Shown: positions 38,801 to 51,105 of the stretch, piece after piece
How positions within the stretch are numbered: position 1 is the first letter of the stretch
How the letters are laid out: each line of letters opens with the position of its first letter
Assembly: GCA_050084985.1 (NCBI GenBank)
Contig: JBITNC010000001.1
Coordinates: 146,878,001-146,942,000, forward strand
Length of the DNA stretch: 64,000 nt
Direction: 5' to 3'
From: Nageia nagi
Taxonomy: Eukaryota; Pinophyta
Made by a program: the position numbers and the translations under genes
The notes under the pieces: generated by a model
Told to the model about the DNA's origin: nothing
What the model saw: only the letters and a program-made list of their open reading frames with translations
Database searches by the model: none

Positions 38801-41800
38801 AACATTGATGGACCAGTATACTTTGTTGACATATCTAACATTAGACTTTCTGGAATTGGAACAATAAGACTCTGTTAGAAAGTATTTCTTTCCTGCGGCA
38901 ATTCTCTGAAATCATCGTAGGTTTGGTACTCCCAGCATCATAGTCATGAAAGTATTACCAATTCTCTTGCTTTAAAAGGATTGTCTACCTTTAAGGCTCT
39001 TGTTGAAACTCCTACTTAATGCTATGACGTTTGTAGGTAACTTGTAAAGCAAAATCCAATGCTTGTACAAATGTCTTTGCATAGGGATGTATTATGTGTG
39101 CGGTATCCCTCTCTGGAATCAGTCTCAGTGGAAAATGTATGGAATAAGAGATGGTAGCTTGTTAACCAATGTTTTTTAATAATGTATATAGTTTGTTCGT
39201 AATATTTGTGTATGGACTTAAAGATCATATTTGGTTTTTGTAAGCATAAATAAAGCGCAAAGAAAGCATAAAGGCAATACTGGAAAGTGAGACTTCACTT
39301 GTGAAACAAAAATGAATACTTGGTCAAATACCAAACTAATCACCACGACAGAGCATTGTCTAAAGAGTTTATCCTTTTCGAATCAGTTAAGGTGATTTCA
39401 TCCAATTCATCCAACTTTGTAAACAAACAACTATTGTTTGAGTTGTTCTAAACAGGAGTAAGAAGTGTGACCGATTGTGAACAATCAAATGGACGTGGTG
39501 GAAGAAATAGAGTTTGGATGAAATTCCTAGTTTGATGTCATGAAACAGGAAAAAAATTCAGAATACCTCATCTAACATGCATGTTATGAACCAAGCAACT
39601 ATCAAAGACTGGTTTTTAACACTTTATAAAGGTAAAAAAATGATACTTTCCCAAAAATGCATGAGTTTTCGAACGAAGGATGTGAAAGTGTCAAATGAAC
39701 AATGATAATCCTTAAGGATCAATTCACAACACCACAACTGGATAAACAAGCTTGATCTTTGCCTTAACCACTTTGTATATAGCTTATAAAAGAGTTATGC
39801 AAGAATACATCAATTTGCTCCTCTTTTACAAAAAATTCACTTTTTTTCACAAAATGAGCTCTAGTGAAAATGAAACCCTCTCTCTTGTTTATAGTCATTT
39901 TGGGGGATTTTTCTGAAAAAACCCTAAAATACTAAAACATGCTAATTTGAACGCTAAATTGAAATTACAATGACATTTAGTGGGAGAAAACACTCATCCC
40001 ACAAAATATGCTTGAAAATAAAATATTTATAGAAATTGATGCCCTCTGGCATGGATTTTGAGGCATTTTGCATCAATTTGGCAAAATTTGGAGCTTCAAA
40101 TCATCATTTTGGATCTGTTCATTAGTCTTTTGGGCACCTTTCTTTGTATTTGGATTTGCCCTTGATGTGATCATTTTGGCAAGTTTTCATACTTTTTTGA
40201 AAAAAAGTGAGTTTTTTGGTCTATTTTTTGGAAAAGATGAGGGGTCGATTTTGGAAAATTTTTAAAATGTAGATTTTACCTCATGGATGGGTGAAGGATG
40301 AAATTATAAGGTATTTGGCAACTTCTAAGAGGATTTGGAGCTTTTAGGCTTGAGGGGGCATTTTGAAGGTTCTATAAAGTTTTGCACTACTTTGCAAGAG
40401 ATAGAAAAAATAGAAAAGTTGGAAAACATGCGCCTAGGCATCATGGACATAATTTTTCTCTTTTTTCAAAAATTTCAAAAACCAAAGTGTTCACAATGGA
40501 AATGGGTACTCAAATCAAATCTCAAAATTGATTTCTAAAATTTTGGAGCTTGACTCAAAATTTTGCTCATTTGGAGTTTTCTATTTTTCCCCATTTTGGA
40601 GGACAAATCCATGGTTCGAAGGAGTTTTTCTTATCCAAATCATACACTTGGAAGACCAAAATGGTGTAGAATCACACCACCTACCCCATGGTAAAAAATT
40701 GCAATTTTAACAAATTTTAGGCTCCTAGAATGCTAGGCGCAAGATTTCTAGTGCTTGGCAAAGTTTGGAAAATGGCCAAGGGTTGGAAAAGATGGTAAAC
40801 CTGCGCCTAGGCATGGGAGGAGTATTTTTGAGTTTTTTCAATATTTTCAAGAGCAAAGATGCTTAATTTCTTGATCCCCACCCTACCTATCTCTTCAATT
40901 TTGATTTTGCAAATTTGCAAAATTTGAGAAAATTTTTAAGCACTCCCATTGGCTGTCCACTTTTTCATGATTTTGGAGTAGTAAATTTCATTTTTTTCCA
41001 ACACTTTAAAGGGCAATCATGTGTGGAATCAAATATTATATCCCATGGAGGTCAAAAATTCCAAATTTGACAAATTTTGAGGGCCTACGATGCTAGGTGC
41101 TGGTTTTCTAGTGCTTGGCAAGTTTGAGAAATTAGCCAAGGGGTGAAAAAGTTGGTAAGCCTGCGTCTAGGCATTGGAGTGGCGATTTTGTTGATTTTTC
41201 AACATTTCCAAGAGCAAAAATGCATAATTTAATGATTTCCATCACACTTTTCTCTTGGATTTTGATTTTGCAATTTAGAAAATTTGAGAAAATATTCAAG
41301 CATTCTCATTGGCTGCCCTCAACTCCTCTTTACTATTTTTTTTTTCATGTTTTGAGAGAGCAAAACTTGTCCAATTTGCAAACTTGAAAGACCAATTTGA
41401 TGTAGAGTTGCACAACCTATCTTCTCATGCTCAAAAATTCCAATTTTGACTCAATTTGGGGGCTTCAAATCCTAGGCGCTAATTTTCCATGTCTTGATAT
41501 TGTTGACAAGGTTTGGAAAAGTTGGAAAACATATGTCTACCTCTTGGCTCAATAAATTTGTTCATCTTTTGAATTTTCCAAGAGCTAACCTTAGTCATTT
41601 TGCAAGGTATTCAAAAGGGTATGCTTACATTTTAGTTGGCCTTTTTTTGGAAAAATATAATTTTTTGTGTAAGATCAATTCCATACTCTTTGGAGGCCTT
41701 AAGATCTTAATTCATTCATTTGGCCCTCAAAGGGAGCGCCTTTGGTCGAAATTGAGAAGTTCCAAGCCCATACGTACTTTAATCTAGATTGTCCATAACC

Positions 41801-44800
41801 CTATGTTGCCAAACTTATCAAATACCACAATTCTACACTATCTATTTAGCATTGGAGGTTTCTACTTGATCACTTGATCCTTCATCATCTCCAAAGGCAA
41901 AGGTACTTAATTTCCAATTTTGCACTTGGCTTATCTTTAAGATCGCTTGAATAAACTCTAGGCCATTTCCAAGAGCAAAGGTATTAAATTTCCCATTTTG
42001 CACTTGGCTCATCTTTAAGATCGCTTGAATCAACTCTAGGCCATTTCCAAGAGCAAAGGTACTAAATTTTCTATTTTGCACTTGGCTAATCTTTAAAAAC
42101 TGTGCTCACTACTTAGGAACACCATCTCTTGGAGTTAGGAGTTTTGAAGGCTCCATAATTGATAATCTGCACACTGAATTGTCTCACAACGTCATGTGAA
42201 TAGCCTTTGTGCACCATCTTTAGTAGTATCAATTGTTTTAGAACACTCATGATCAATCCCCTGTCATCCTAATCGAATCCCTTCACTTTCTTGCTCAGAA
42301 AGTGGATTTCCAAATTTGCAAAAATAGGGTCCCCAAAATCTTATATTTTGGGGTATGTTGTGCGGGCACAACAAAATCAAATTGCTAGGCCTTCCAGATT
42401 TTGTTCTTCATGACGTTCTCTATCTTCCACAATTGAGGAAGAATTTGCTTTCTCTAGTTGTAATCCATCAATAGGGCCATTCCATTCACATGTTCGATGA
42501 CAAAGTAGAGATAAGGAGATCTTCCACCAACAAGATTGCAATTATTGGAATCGAGGATGAGGAGCTACTGAAGCTAAAAGGAACTTCTATTAGGTCAAAG
42601 AATTATGCAGTTCTCAGCCTTCAAGGAAAAGGAACACTTCCATCTAGTCTTTTGTGGCATGCTAGATTTGGCCACCTTAATTATGATGACCTTTGTTTGA
42701 TGAAGAAGGTAGGTATTAGTGGTTTGCCTACAATTCCTAAAAACATATAACCTTGTGAAGCATGTATCTTAGGCAAGCATTGCAAGCAAACATTCATTGA
42801 TTTAAAATGGAGACAATGTAAAAAGCTTGAACTCATCCACTCTGATTTGTGTGGACCCTTTCTTGTACCATCTGATATTGGAAACAAATATTTCATGATT
42901 TTCATTGATGATTATAGGAGAATGTGTTGGGTGTACTTGTTGAAGAATAAGTATGATGCATTTCAAAAATTCAAAGAATTTAATGTTAGGATAGAAAAAG
43001 AAGCAAACACTCGTATTGGAACACTTCGTATTGATAATGGGGGAGTATACTTCAAATGAATTCAAAGCCTATCTTTGCCAATATGGAATCAAACATCAAC
43101 TTGTTGATCCTTACAATCCACAACATAATTGTGTAGTACGAAGGATGATCAAAACACTCTTGAATATGATTCGTTCAATATTGTTTTTCAAGAATGTTAA
43201 ATTGATGTTTTGGGGTGATGTAGTTCATTATGAAGTCTATGTGAAGAAAATATGCTTGTGTCATGCTCTTGACAATCATAAGACTTTGTATGAAATGTGG
43301 TTTGGTCGTCTTCTTTCGATTAAGCATCTTAGGGTTTTTGGTTCCACTTGTTATGCCTTGATTCCTAAGCAACAAAGAGGCAAACTTGATGCTAGGAGTT
43401 GCAAATGCATTTTCTTGGGGTACTTAGATCCTACCAAGGGATATAACCTTTATGACGAGGCAAACAAAAAATTCCTCTTTGTAAGGGATGTAATTTTTCT
43501 TGAATGTTTGAAGAGTGACATGATTGTTGAGTGACAACTTGATCACCTAGATAAGTTTACCCGTGGAAAGCATTCTCTTGAAGCAAATTATGAGATTCCA
43601 AATCTTGAAGGGGGGATCTCGATATTGGATCAAATTTGGAATCTATTCCACTTGTTCCTGAAAAGCAAGCACCTCAAGCACCCCCCCTCCTCCAGATTCT
43701 TCCAATTCATTAGAGTCAAAAAGAGAAGATTAGTTGGATGGTGTGATTTCAAGGATTGGTAGATTGAGTCTTGATGGAAATGTTGCTCCTCCTTAGCCAG
43801 TTGATCAACCCAAATCATCTTAGAGGATTCTAGAATGGATCTCCAAAACACTTTAAAGTGTTCATCCTGATGAAGCAGGGAAAACGGGAACTATAGGTTC
43901 TTATCAAGCAAGAGAAGTAGATGGAGCGTTAGAAGATTCAAATTCAAATGATGATGATGATATGGATTGTTCCTTTTATTGTGAATTGAATTTATCTCTT
44001 GACCCAGAGCCAACTTCTTTTAAAGAAGTTATTTCTCATGATGTGTGGAAAGAAGCCATGAAGAAAGAATATGATGCTCTCATCAAGAACGAGTATTCCA
44101 ATTCAGATGATGATGATGATATGGATTTTTCCTTTGATTGTGAGTTGAATTTATCTGTCGACTCAAAGCCAACTTCCTTTAAAGAAGTTACTTCTCATGG
44201 TGTGTGGAAAGAAGCCATGAAGAAAGAATGTGATGCTCTTATCAAGAATGAGACATGGAAGTGGGTAGATCCTCCATATAGAACCAAACCAATAGGTTGC
44301 AAGTGGATATTCAAAAATAAGTACAAATCAAACGGCTTACTTGACAAACAAAAAGCGAGGCTTGTGGCAAAAGGTTTTGCACAAAAAGAAAGTATTGACT
44401 ATGATGAGACTTTTGCTCCTACAATAAATTGATAGACCAATTGTTCTTTGTTGGTTATGTCAGCTTAGTATGGATGGAAAGTTCATCAAATGGACATGAA
44501 GACAACATTCCTAAATGGTGATTAGAAAGACAATGTGTACATGAAACAACTAGAAGGATTTGCAGTGAAAGGTCGAGAACAAAAGGTATTCAAACTTATC
44601 AAGTCTTTGTACAACCTAAAGCAAGCTCCTCGTGCCTGGTATTAAAAGCTTACTGAGCATTTTTTGAAAATCAATTTTGAGTACAACAATCTTGAGAATG
44701 CAACTTTATTTGTCAAGAAAGTTGCAAAATTGTTGTATTTTTTGTGGTGTATATTGATGATCTTTCAATAACAAGAAACAATGAAGGATACATTGAATCC

Positions 44801-47800
44801 GTAAAAAAAATTGAAGAGGTTTTGAAATGACCGATATGGGGCATCTTCACTATTACTTGGGTGTTGTAGTGAATCAAACATCCAAATACATATTCATTTC
44901 CCAAAGAAAGTACATGGGAGAATAGATTTGGCATGCAAGATTTTAAACCTTTTTCTACTCCAATGGAACAACATTTAAAGTTGCAATCAATTGAAGGTAA
45001 CCAATTTAAGAATGCTAGAAAATATAGACAACTCATTGGAAATCTCATTTATCTGACCATAACAAGGCCAAACATTTCATTTGCGATTGGACTCCTTTCT
45101 CAGTTTATGCAAAAACTATGTGAAGGACATTAGGTAGCACCGTAGCAACACTCACATATTCTATAGAGGTAGAATATGTGGTTGCTGCAAAGGAAATAAA
45201 GGAGATTGTGTGGCTCGTGAAGATACTAGAAGACTTGTGGGAGAAACAAGTGCAACCAATTCCACTTTTGATTGATAACATTTCTGCAATACATTTGGCC
45301 AGGAATCCTGAATTCCATGATTGAATAAAACACATCAACACAAAATTTCATTTAATTTGATATCATGTAGAGGCCAAGACAAAGAGAATAGAGTTTCGAC
45401 TTCAAGCTATCTCATGAGTCTTGGATCGACAACAACAAAGAGGGTCCTTGGATATTTGAAGGGAACTCAAGATTTTGGGCTCAAATATTCCAAGGTGAAA
45501 GGCTTCAGATTGGTTGGATATTCAAATTCAGACTTTGATAGAAACAAAGAGAAACAGAGTTTCGACTTCAAGCTATCTCATGAGTCTTGGATCAACAACT
45601 ATCTCTTGGAGGTCATGAAGACAATCCATTCCAGTAGTTTCCATTACAGAGGGACAATATGTGGTTGTTGTATAGGCAAAAAAGGAGATTGTGTGGCTCA
45701 AGAAGATACTAGAAGATTTGTAGTAGAAATAAGTGCAACCAACTCTACTTTTGAGTGATAACATTTCTACAATACATTTGGCCAAAGAATCCTAAATTCC
45801 ATGATCGAACCAAACACATCAACACAAGATTTCATTTGGTTCAATATCATGTAGAGGCCAAGACAATTCAGTTGAAACATTGTTCTGCAGAGGAGTAAAC
45901 TAGTGACATCTTCACCAAAGCGCTTGATGAGAAAAGTTTGAGAAGTTCAGAATGATGCTTGGATTTACAAATACCCCTTGGATTGAGGGGGGAATGTTAG
46001 GCATCTAATCCTTAAGGATTATAGTATATATAATCTAGTAGTAGTACGTACTATATTTAGTAAATTCGATATAATGCTTGGATTTACAAATACCCCTTGG
46101 ATTGAGGGGGGAATGTTAGGCATCTAATCCTTAAGGATTATAGTATATATAATCTAGTAGTAGTACGTACTATATTTAGTAAATTCGGTATGATGCTTGG
46201 ATTTACAAATACCCCTTGGATTGAGGGGGGAATGTTAGGCATCTAATCCTTAAGGATTATAGTATATATAATCTAGTAGTAGTACGTACTATATTTAGTA
46301 AATTCGGTTATAGGAATTTACTTGATTTTTAGGAGTAATAAGGAAGTGTATATGAAGAATCCATGTGTGATCCAAAAGTCACCCATGGAGGTGAATGTGT
46401 AAAGTCACTTTGTAATCTATTTATTCTCATATCAAAGCTAATACAATGCTTTTTGCCTTGGAGTTATTCTAACTTCTTACATATACTTTGGTAGGACGTC
46501 ATGCCATTCCTTTGTTAATTTTACAAAATGGAAGCTTGGATTATCATTTATTGTTTTTTTAGTAGCTTTGTCTTTCGTTGTTGTTATGATAAGCCCCCTC
46601 ATGAGTTTGAATATTTTGATTAGCACCACTTACTGGAACCGTATATCAGTGTCTGCAACATCCCTGCCGACTGTCTACCATGTTGCTAGTATCACAACCA
46701 TAGGAATCTGTAATTTTCTTAGACATACTTAGTCGTGGCTGAAAATCCTCAACATTGTCAGGTAGTGGGATTTGTCCTCTTTGCACTGTTTGTAAAAAGT
46801 GACAAATCCTCAGTTTGGTGTGATTTCCTTGCTATCAGTTTGGGTCTTCTTAAATCTCTTGTAGATTCATTTGTTTGGTTGTTTTGAATTCTTTTTTATT
46901 TATTAGATGTAGTTCACATTTTTTTATTCTTTTAACGTGTATGCTAATAACAACTTGATCTGCTTGTTCTTTCTTTTTCCTTTTGGCTTGTACACTATAT
47001 TAATTTTCCAGCAGCTTTGATATCTTTGATGTTATTCCTTATCAGTTTTGGTGAGTGTTGATTATCCATTGAGCGGAAATGGCTGCTTTCTCTCTAATCT
47101 CTTATTCCAACTGCAAAAATCTACTTTTTAATCAAAATTTTGACTTTTTGATTGTTCCGTAATTGGAACATGTTTGGTTTTGGTTTATACATCCATTTCA
47201 TTATGACATATTTTTTAATGTTCTGCTGATTTCATTACATTTTGGGTTGATATTTTAATAGAATTGCAATGGAAGGAAAGTCTTAATTAAGAATTACTAA
47301 TTTGTGAAATTTTGGTTTCAGGGACAAGCTCAAAAAAATCGCCGCTTTATGATATATGTTCATTCAAAGGGAATGATAGTAGATGATGAATATGTTATTA
47401 TTGGCTCTGCAAATATCAATGAGCGCTCTTTGGATGGTTCAAGAGATACAGAGATCGCTATGGGTTCATACCAACCCCACTATACCTGGGCTCGACAACA
47501 TGGCCATCCACATGGCCAGGTTCGATATGAGTTCTATCATTATCTTTTTCAATAATTCTTATTTGTTTTATTGATTTTTCACAAATGAAATTGCTTTTAG
47601 ACGTTGAAAGATTATGCATACCCTAGGCATTCTTGTAAATACTCATGATTATCTTATACATTGTTGGAAAATTCAGACTCAGGAACTACATGGCAAGAAC
47701 ATTTTTGGAGAGTCCTTGGCAATTTGGAGAGTACTCGGCAAAAACTCTGGAAAAAAATACCTTGAACATTTCATGAAAAAAATATACAAAAATATATTTT

Positions 47801-50800
47801 AATTAAAAATTGATGATGCATCTTCAAATCCTTCACAAATTGACCTGTAGTGCAAAAATCTGAGCAAACACAATGGAATAAGAACAATGAGACAGTTAAA
47901 AGACAATTTTTGGTATTGACTGTCTTTTTTTTTTTCATGTTTTTTGGCTTTGTTTTGACAGTAGGCAAGTAACCTATGAGTAACTGGCCGGGTAACCGCC
48001 AGGGCTGAGTAATGCCATGGGTTACTTGTTTAGCTTGCCAATCACGGTTACCCACGAGTAACCAGCGATTACTCACACATTTTCAGACAATGATCATAAA
48101 TATTGTTAAATACTGTTTATTTTTGGGAAAATATCCAAAATACCCCTATAATTTGAGGTAATATAAAAAATATCCCTATTTTTTAATAAATATCCAAAAT
48201 AACCTTGGCATATCTCTCCAATCCTAATCTTTCGAATGTTCAGGATAGCACCAGATCACTTCAATCTTAATCTTTCTTACCTTCAATTATTCAGGACAGC
48301 ACCGCATCGAATCAGAAATCATCAGTGAAATACTTTGTGAAACATCAGCATTGCAGTACTCAGGAGCAATGAAAATGTGTGATTTGAGGCTCATCTCCCA
48401 AAGCTTTGCAATGTTATCCACCATGATCAAATTGGAGTTGAGGTAAACAATCTCCCCAACTAGGCATGTAGAATGTCAGCTAAGTATGTGCGAGCGTACT
48501 TCAGTGGCTGATATCTTGTCCTTGATTCTGGGAAAGCATGACTTATAGAGTAAGATATCTTTTCCTTGATAATAGTCTCATCAAAATGATACAATTTGAA
48601 CCACAGGTTGGAAAAAGTGGCCAATAGCATCGCCTTTAGGGTGGATTCCTGCTGAGAAATCATGAAATGGAAGATAATGCTCTCGAGACAGGAAACATGC
48701 TAGAGATTTGACAAAGTTCTGGCAGTATGACATGTACCGCAAATAGCAGAGCTAATTCTCCTTGAACCAGAGCCATGGTAGATTCACTGGGGGAGCAACA
48801 CATTCTTTGCTATTGCAGATTATCAAAACTTGTTGGAAAATAGGTAGACTCTACGATATGCAAAGAATATAAAGGTGGTGGAACATACATTGTGTTCGAG
48901 GGGTATTTTGGATATTTCTAAAAAATATGGGTATTTTTGATATTATATCAAGTTATAGAGGTGTTTTGGATATTTTCCTTTTATTTTTTCATTGAAAAAA
49001 TACAATATTTGGCATAGTAAGCATCTTGTAGATGTCATACTCCTAGTTGTTCATATTAACAAAGATATTTTATTTTTACCTGGAAAATAACCACTTTGTT
49101 CTCGACTTCACCATTTTGGCAGATGAGGTCACGTATCAAGCAATCTATAAGTCATATTTTCCTTATTTTACTTAACTTTATAGAACATGCCATCCAGAGA
49201 AGCCCTAGTCTCCATAGAGCTTTATATTTGATCCTTTGCCACCATAATTATGTGATATTTGATTGTCGATGCTTCTTTTCATCCATGTTGATGGTGACAA
49301 TAAAAACTTTGTGATTTAGTGAGAATAATGCCAATCAGAGCCTATTATGGTTTGAGTATTTCCCTTGGTCTATTGAGAGTTTGTTCTCATCAAGTTTGTA
49401 TTGAGATAGGCCAACATATTATTCATGTTGATAGTATCGGCTGTCTTTGCTTGCAAAGAAATGGAGAATGATGAGTACTTCATCCTCAAATTCCTTGTCT
49501 ATTTAAGATTTATGCGTAGTATCATTGTTTGTATATAGACTTTGTGGTTCCACTTTCATTTGTGACATAGATCAAAGGTTCTTGTTGCTATTTTCTTGGG
49601 GGATGGTAATGTTTTGGTGCATGAATCTTTAGGATAAATCCAAACGCATTCAAGCCCATTTTAGATAGTGAGGCAGTTAAGTTTTCCTTAGATATAGTCA
49701 CTGGGCATGTTCATGGAGCTATGTTAATGAGATGACTACTTGTAGATTGGCTACAAAATGCCTCTCATCCTTATCACAGGTGTTTTAACCATAGAATAAA
49801 AAAACGGTTTTTTGAAAATACGGCTCCAGGCTAGAGACGTAGAAACGACCAATAAACGGTCAAAATATGTTGAATACGGCAACAATTCGTGGGTTTTAAA
49901 ATTCGTAAATACAAAAAAAAGGGACAAAAAATGCCAAAAAAATGGAAAAAATGGGAAAAATTTGCGACAAAAAAACTGTCAAATTTGAGGAAAAAAGGGT
50001 CAAAAAACGGAAAAAATGGTCAAAAAATGGCAAGGGGTATATTCTTCTTTTATATTTTTTGGACGTTTAAATGGAAAATACGGAAAAAACGAGAAAAGGC
50101 CACGTTCTCAACCTACAGTCAACGTTTTTTGCTAGCAAAAAACAGCATTTTTTGAGGGAAAATACATTTTTTCAAAAAACGAAAAAAAAACGGCATTTTT
50201 TGCGTTTAAACGGCGTTTTTTTTTATTCTATGGTTGTAACTCTAGACCACCTCCACATTGCAGGCTCTATAGATCCTATGACCAATGGCATAAACCTTCA
50301 TCATAGGCATGCGTCGCCAACTTCTACTCGGTGTCTCTAGAATTGACCTTGGATATCAGGAGGATTCTAAGGGAAGTAGATACTGGTCCATGTATTGGCC
50401 AGCCTTGACCTCAACCAATGATACTTCCAATGATGCATTTATTGTTCTTTATCTCTAGCTATATTTCTCATTCACTTCTTGCGTTTTGTGGGAATTTTTT
50501 GTTTCTCACTGTTTATACTTGAAACTACACGTTATAGGGTTCACCTTCTTTCTGTTTTTGACTCTGCAGTATCCTAGTTTTGATAGTTTAATGATTTTTC
50601 TTACTTTTCTGTTTTGGGGTACTTTCTATACCTTTATACTTCATATTCTCCTTGTACTGTTGAGCATCGCTTGCCTGCTTTTATCTTTTATAGATACTAA
50701 TTTACCCTCCTGCATATCAATTGTCCTCTTTCTTATCTGAGAAACTTAGTCCTTTGATGGTTATACAGATTTTTTTGTGGAGTATTTTAGTCACTTTGTG

Positions 50801-51068
50801 GAATTCATAAAAGATTAGTCATACGAGCTGGGGGATATCTGACCAAGATCTGTTTGGATTAACTCACCAGCATTATTCAGAATCTAGTTGATGGATAACC
50901 TTCCATTGGCAGAGCTTTTCTTTAGTTCAACTTCTTTCAGTTTTCAAAATATTAGTTATGAATGCAAGTTGTACGAAATGTGGAAATGTTTCCAAGTTTC
51001 CGAAACGGGAACACCTGAAAATGTGACCCCTCCGAAATGGGTATGCTGGAGAAACACATTATATAAAA

Positions 51069-51105
<37 letters not shown>

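Larger units (their letters stand above)
38873..42373 (-). mobile_element. giant-LTR-like element, copy 3 (minus, probably a solo LTR)
   Basis: Minus strand starts at 42373 with TGTTGTGCCCGCACAAC, then hairpin CCCCAAAAT...ATTTTGGGG and GACCC, and ends CAGGAAAGAAA...CTAACA at 38873. 3,501 bp. Flanks GACTC (38868-38872) and AAATC (42374-42378) fit a decayed 5-bp target duplication, and the copia protease/integrase frame is contiguous in phase across the two sides. A TATA-like CTATAAAC lies at about 39894-39887 (minus). Its last 550 bp share words with copy 2 (GAGATGGTA, TTGTTAACC, GATCATAT, GCATTGTCTAAA). No credible ORF. It carries 360-bp and 78-bp tandem repeats. Confidence 0.78.
36651..46486 (+). 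mobile_element. Ty1/copia LTR retrotransposon, family B, complete but inactive, with 5-bp target duplication
   Basis: TATAC flanks both sides exactly (36651-36655 and 46482-46486). Layout: 5' LTR 36656-36903, Met-tRNA primer-binding site 36904-36919, leader, gag and protease 38024-38872, nested giant-LTR-like element 38873-42373, integrase, RT and RNase H 42379 to about 45950, then three tandem polypurine-tract/LTR-head units and the 3' LTR ending 46481. Many stops, a frameshift near 43040 and a rearranged RNase H make it non-functional. It lies in PLD intron e-f in the same direction as the gene. Confidence 0.94.
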
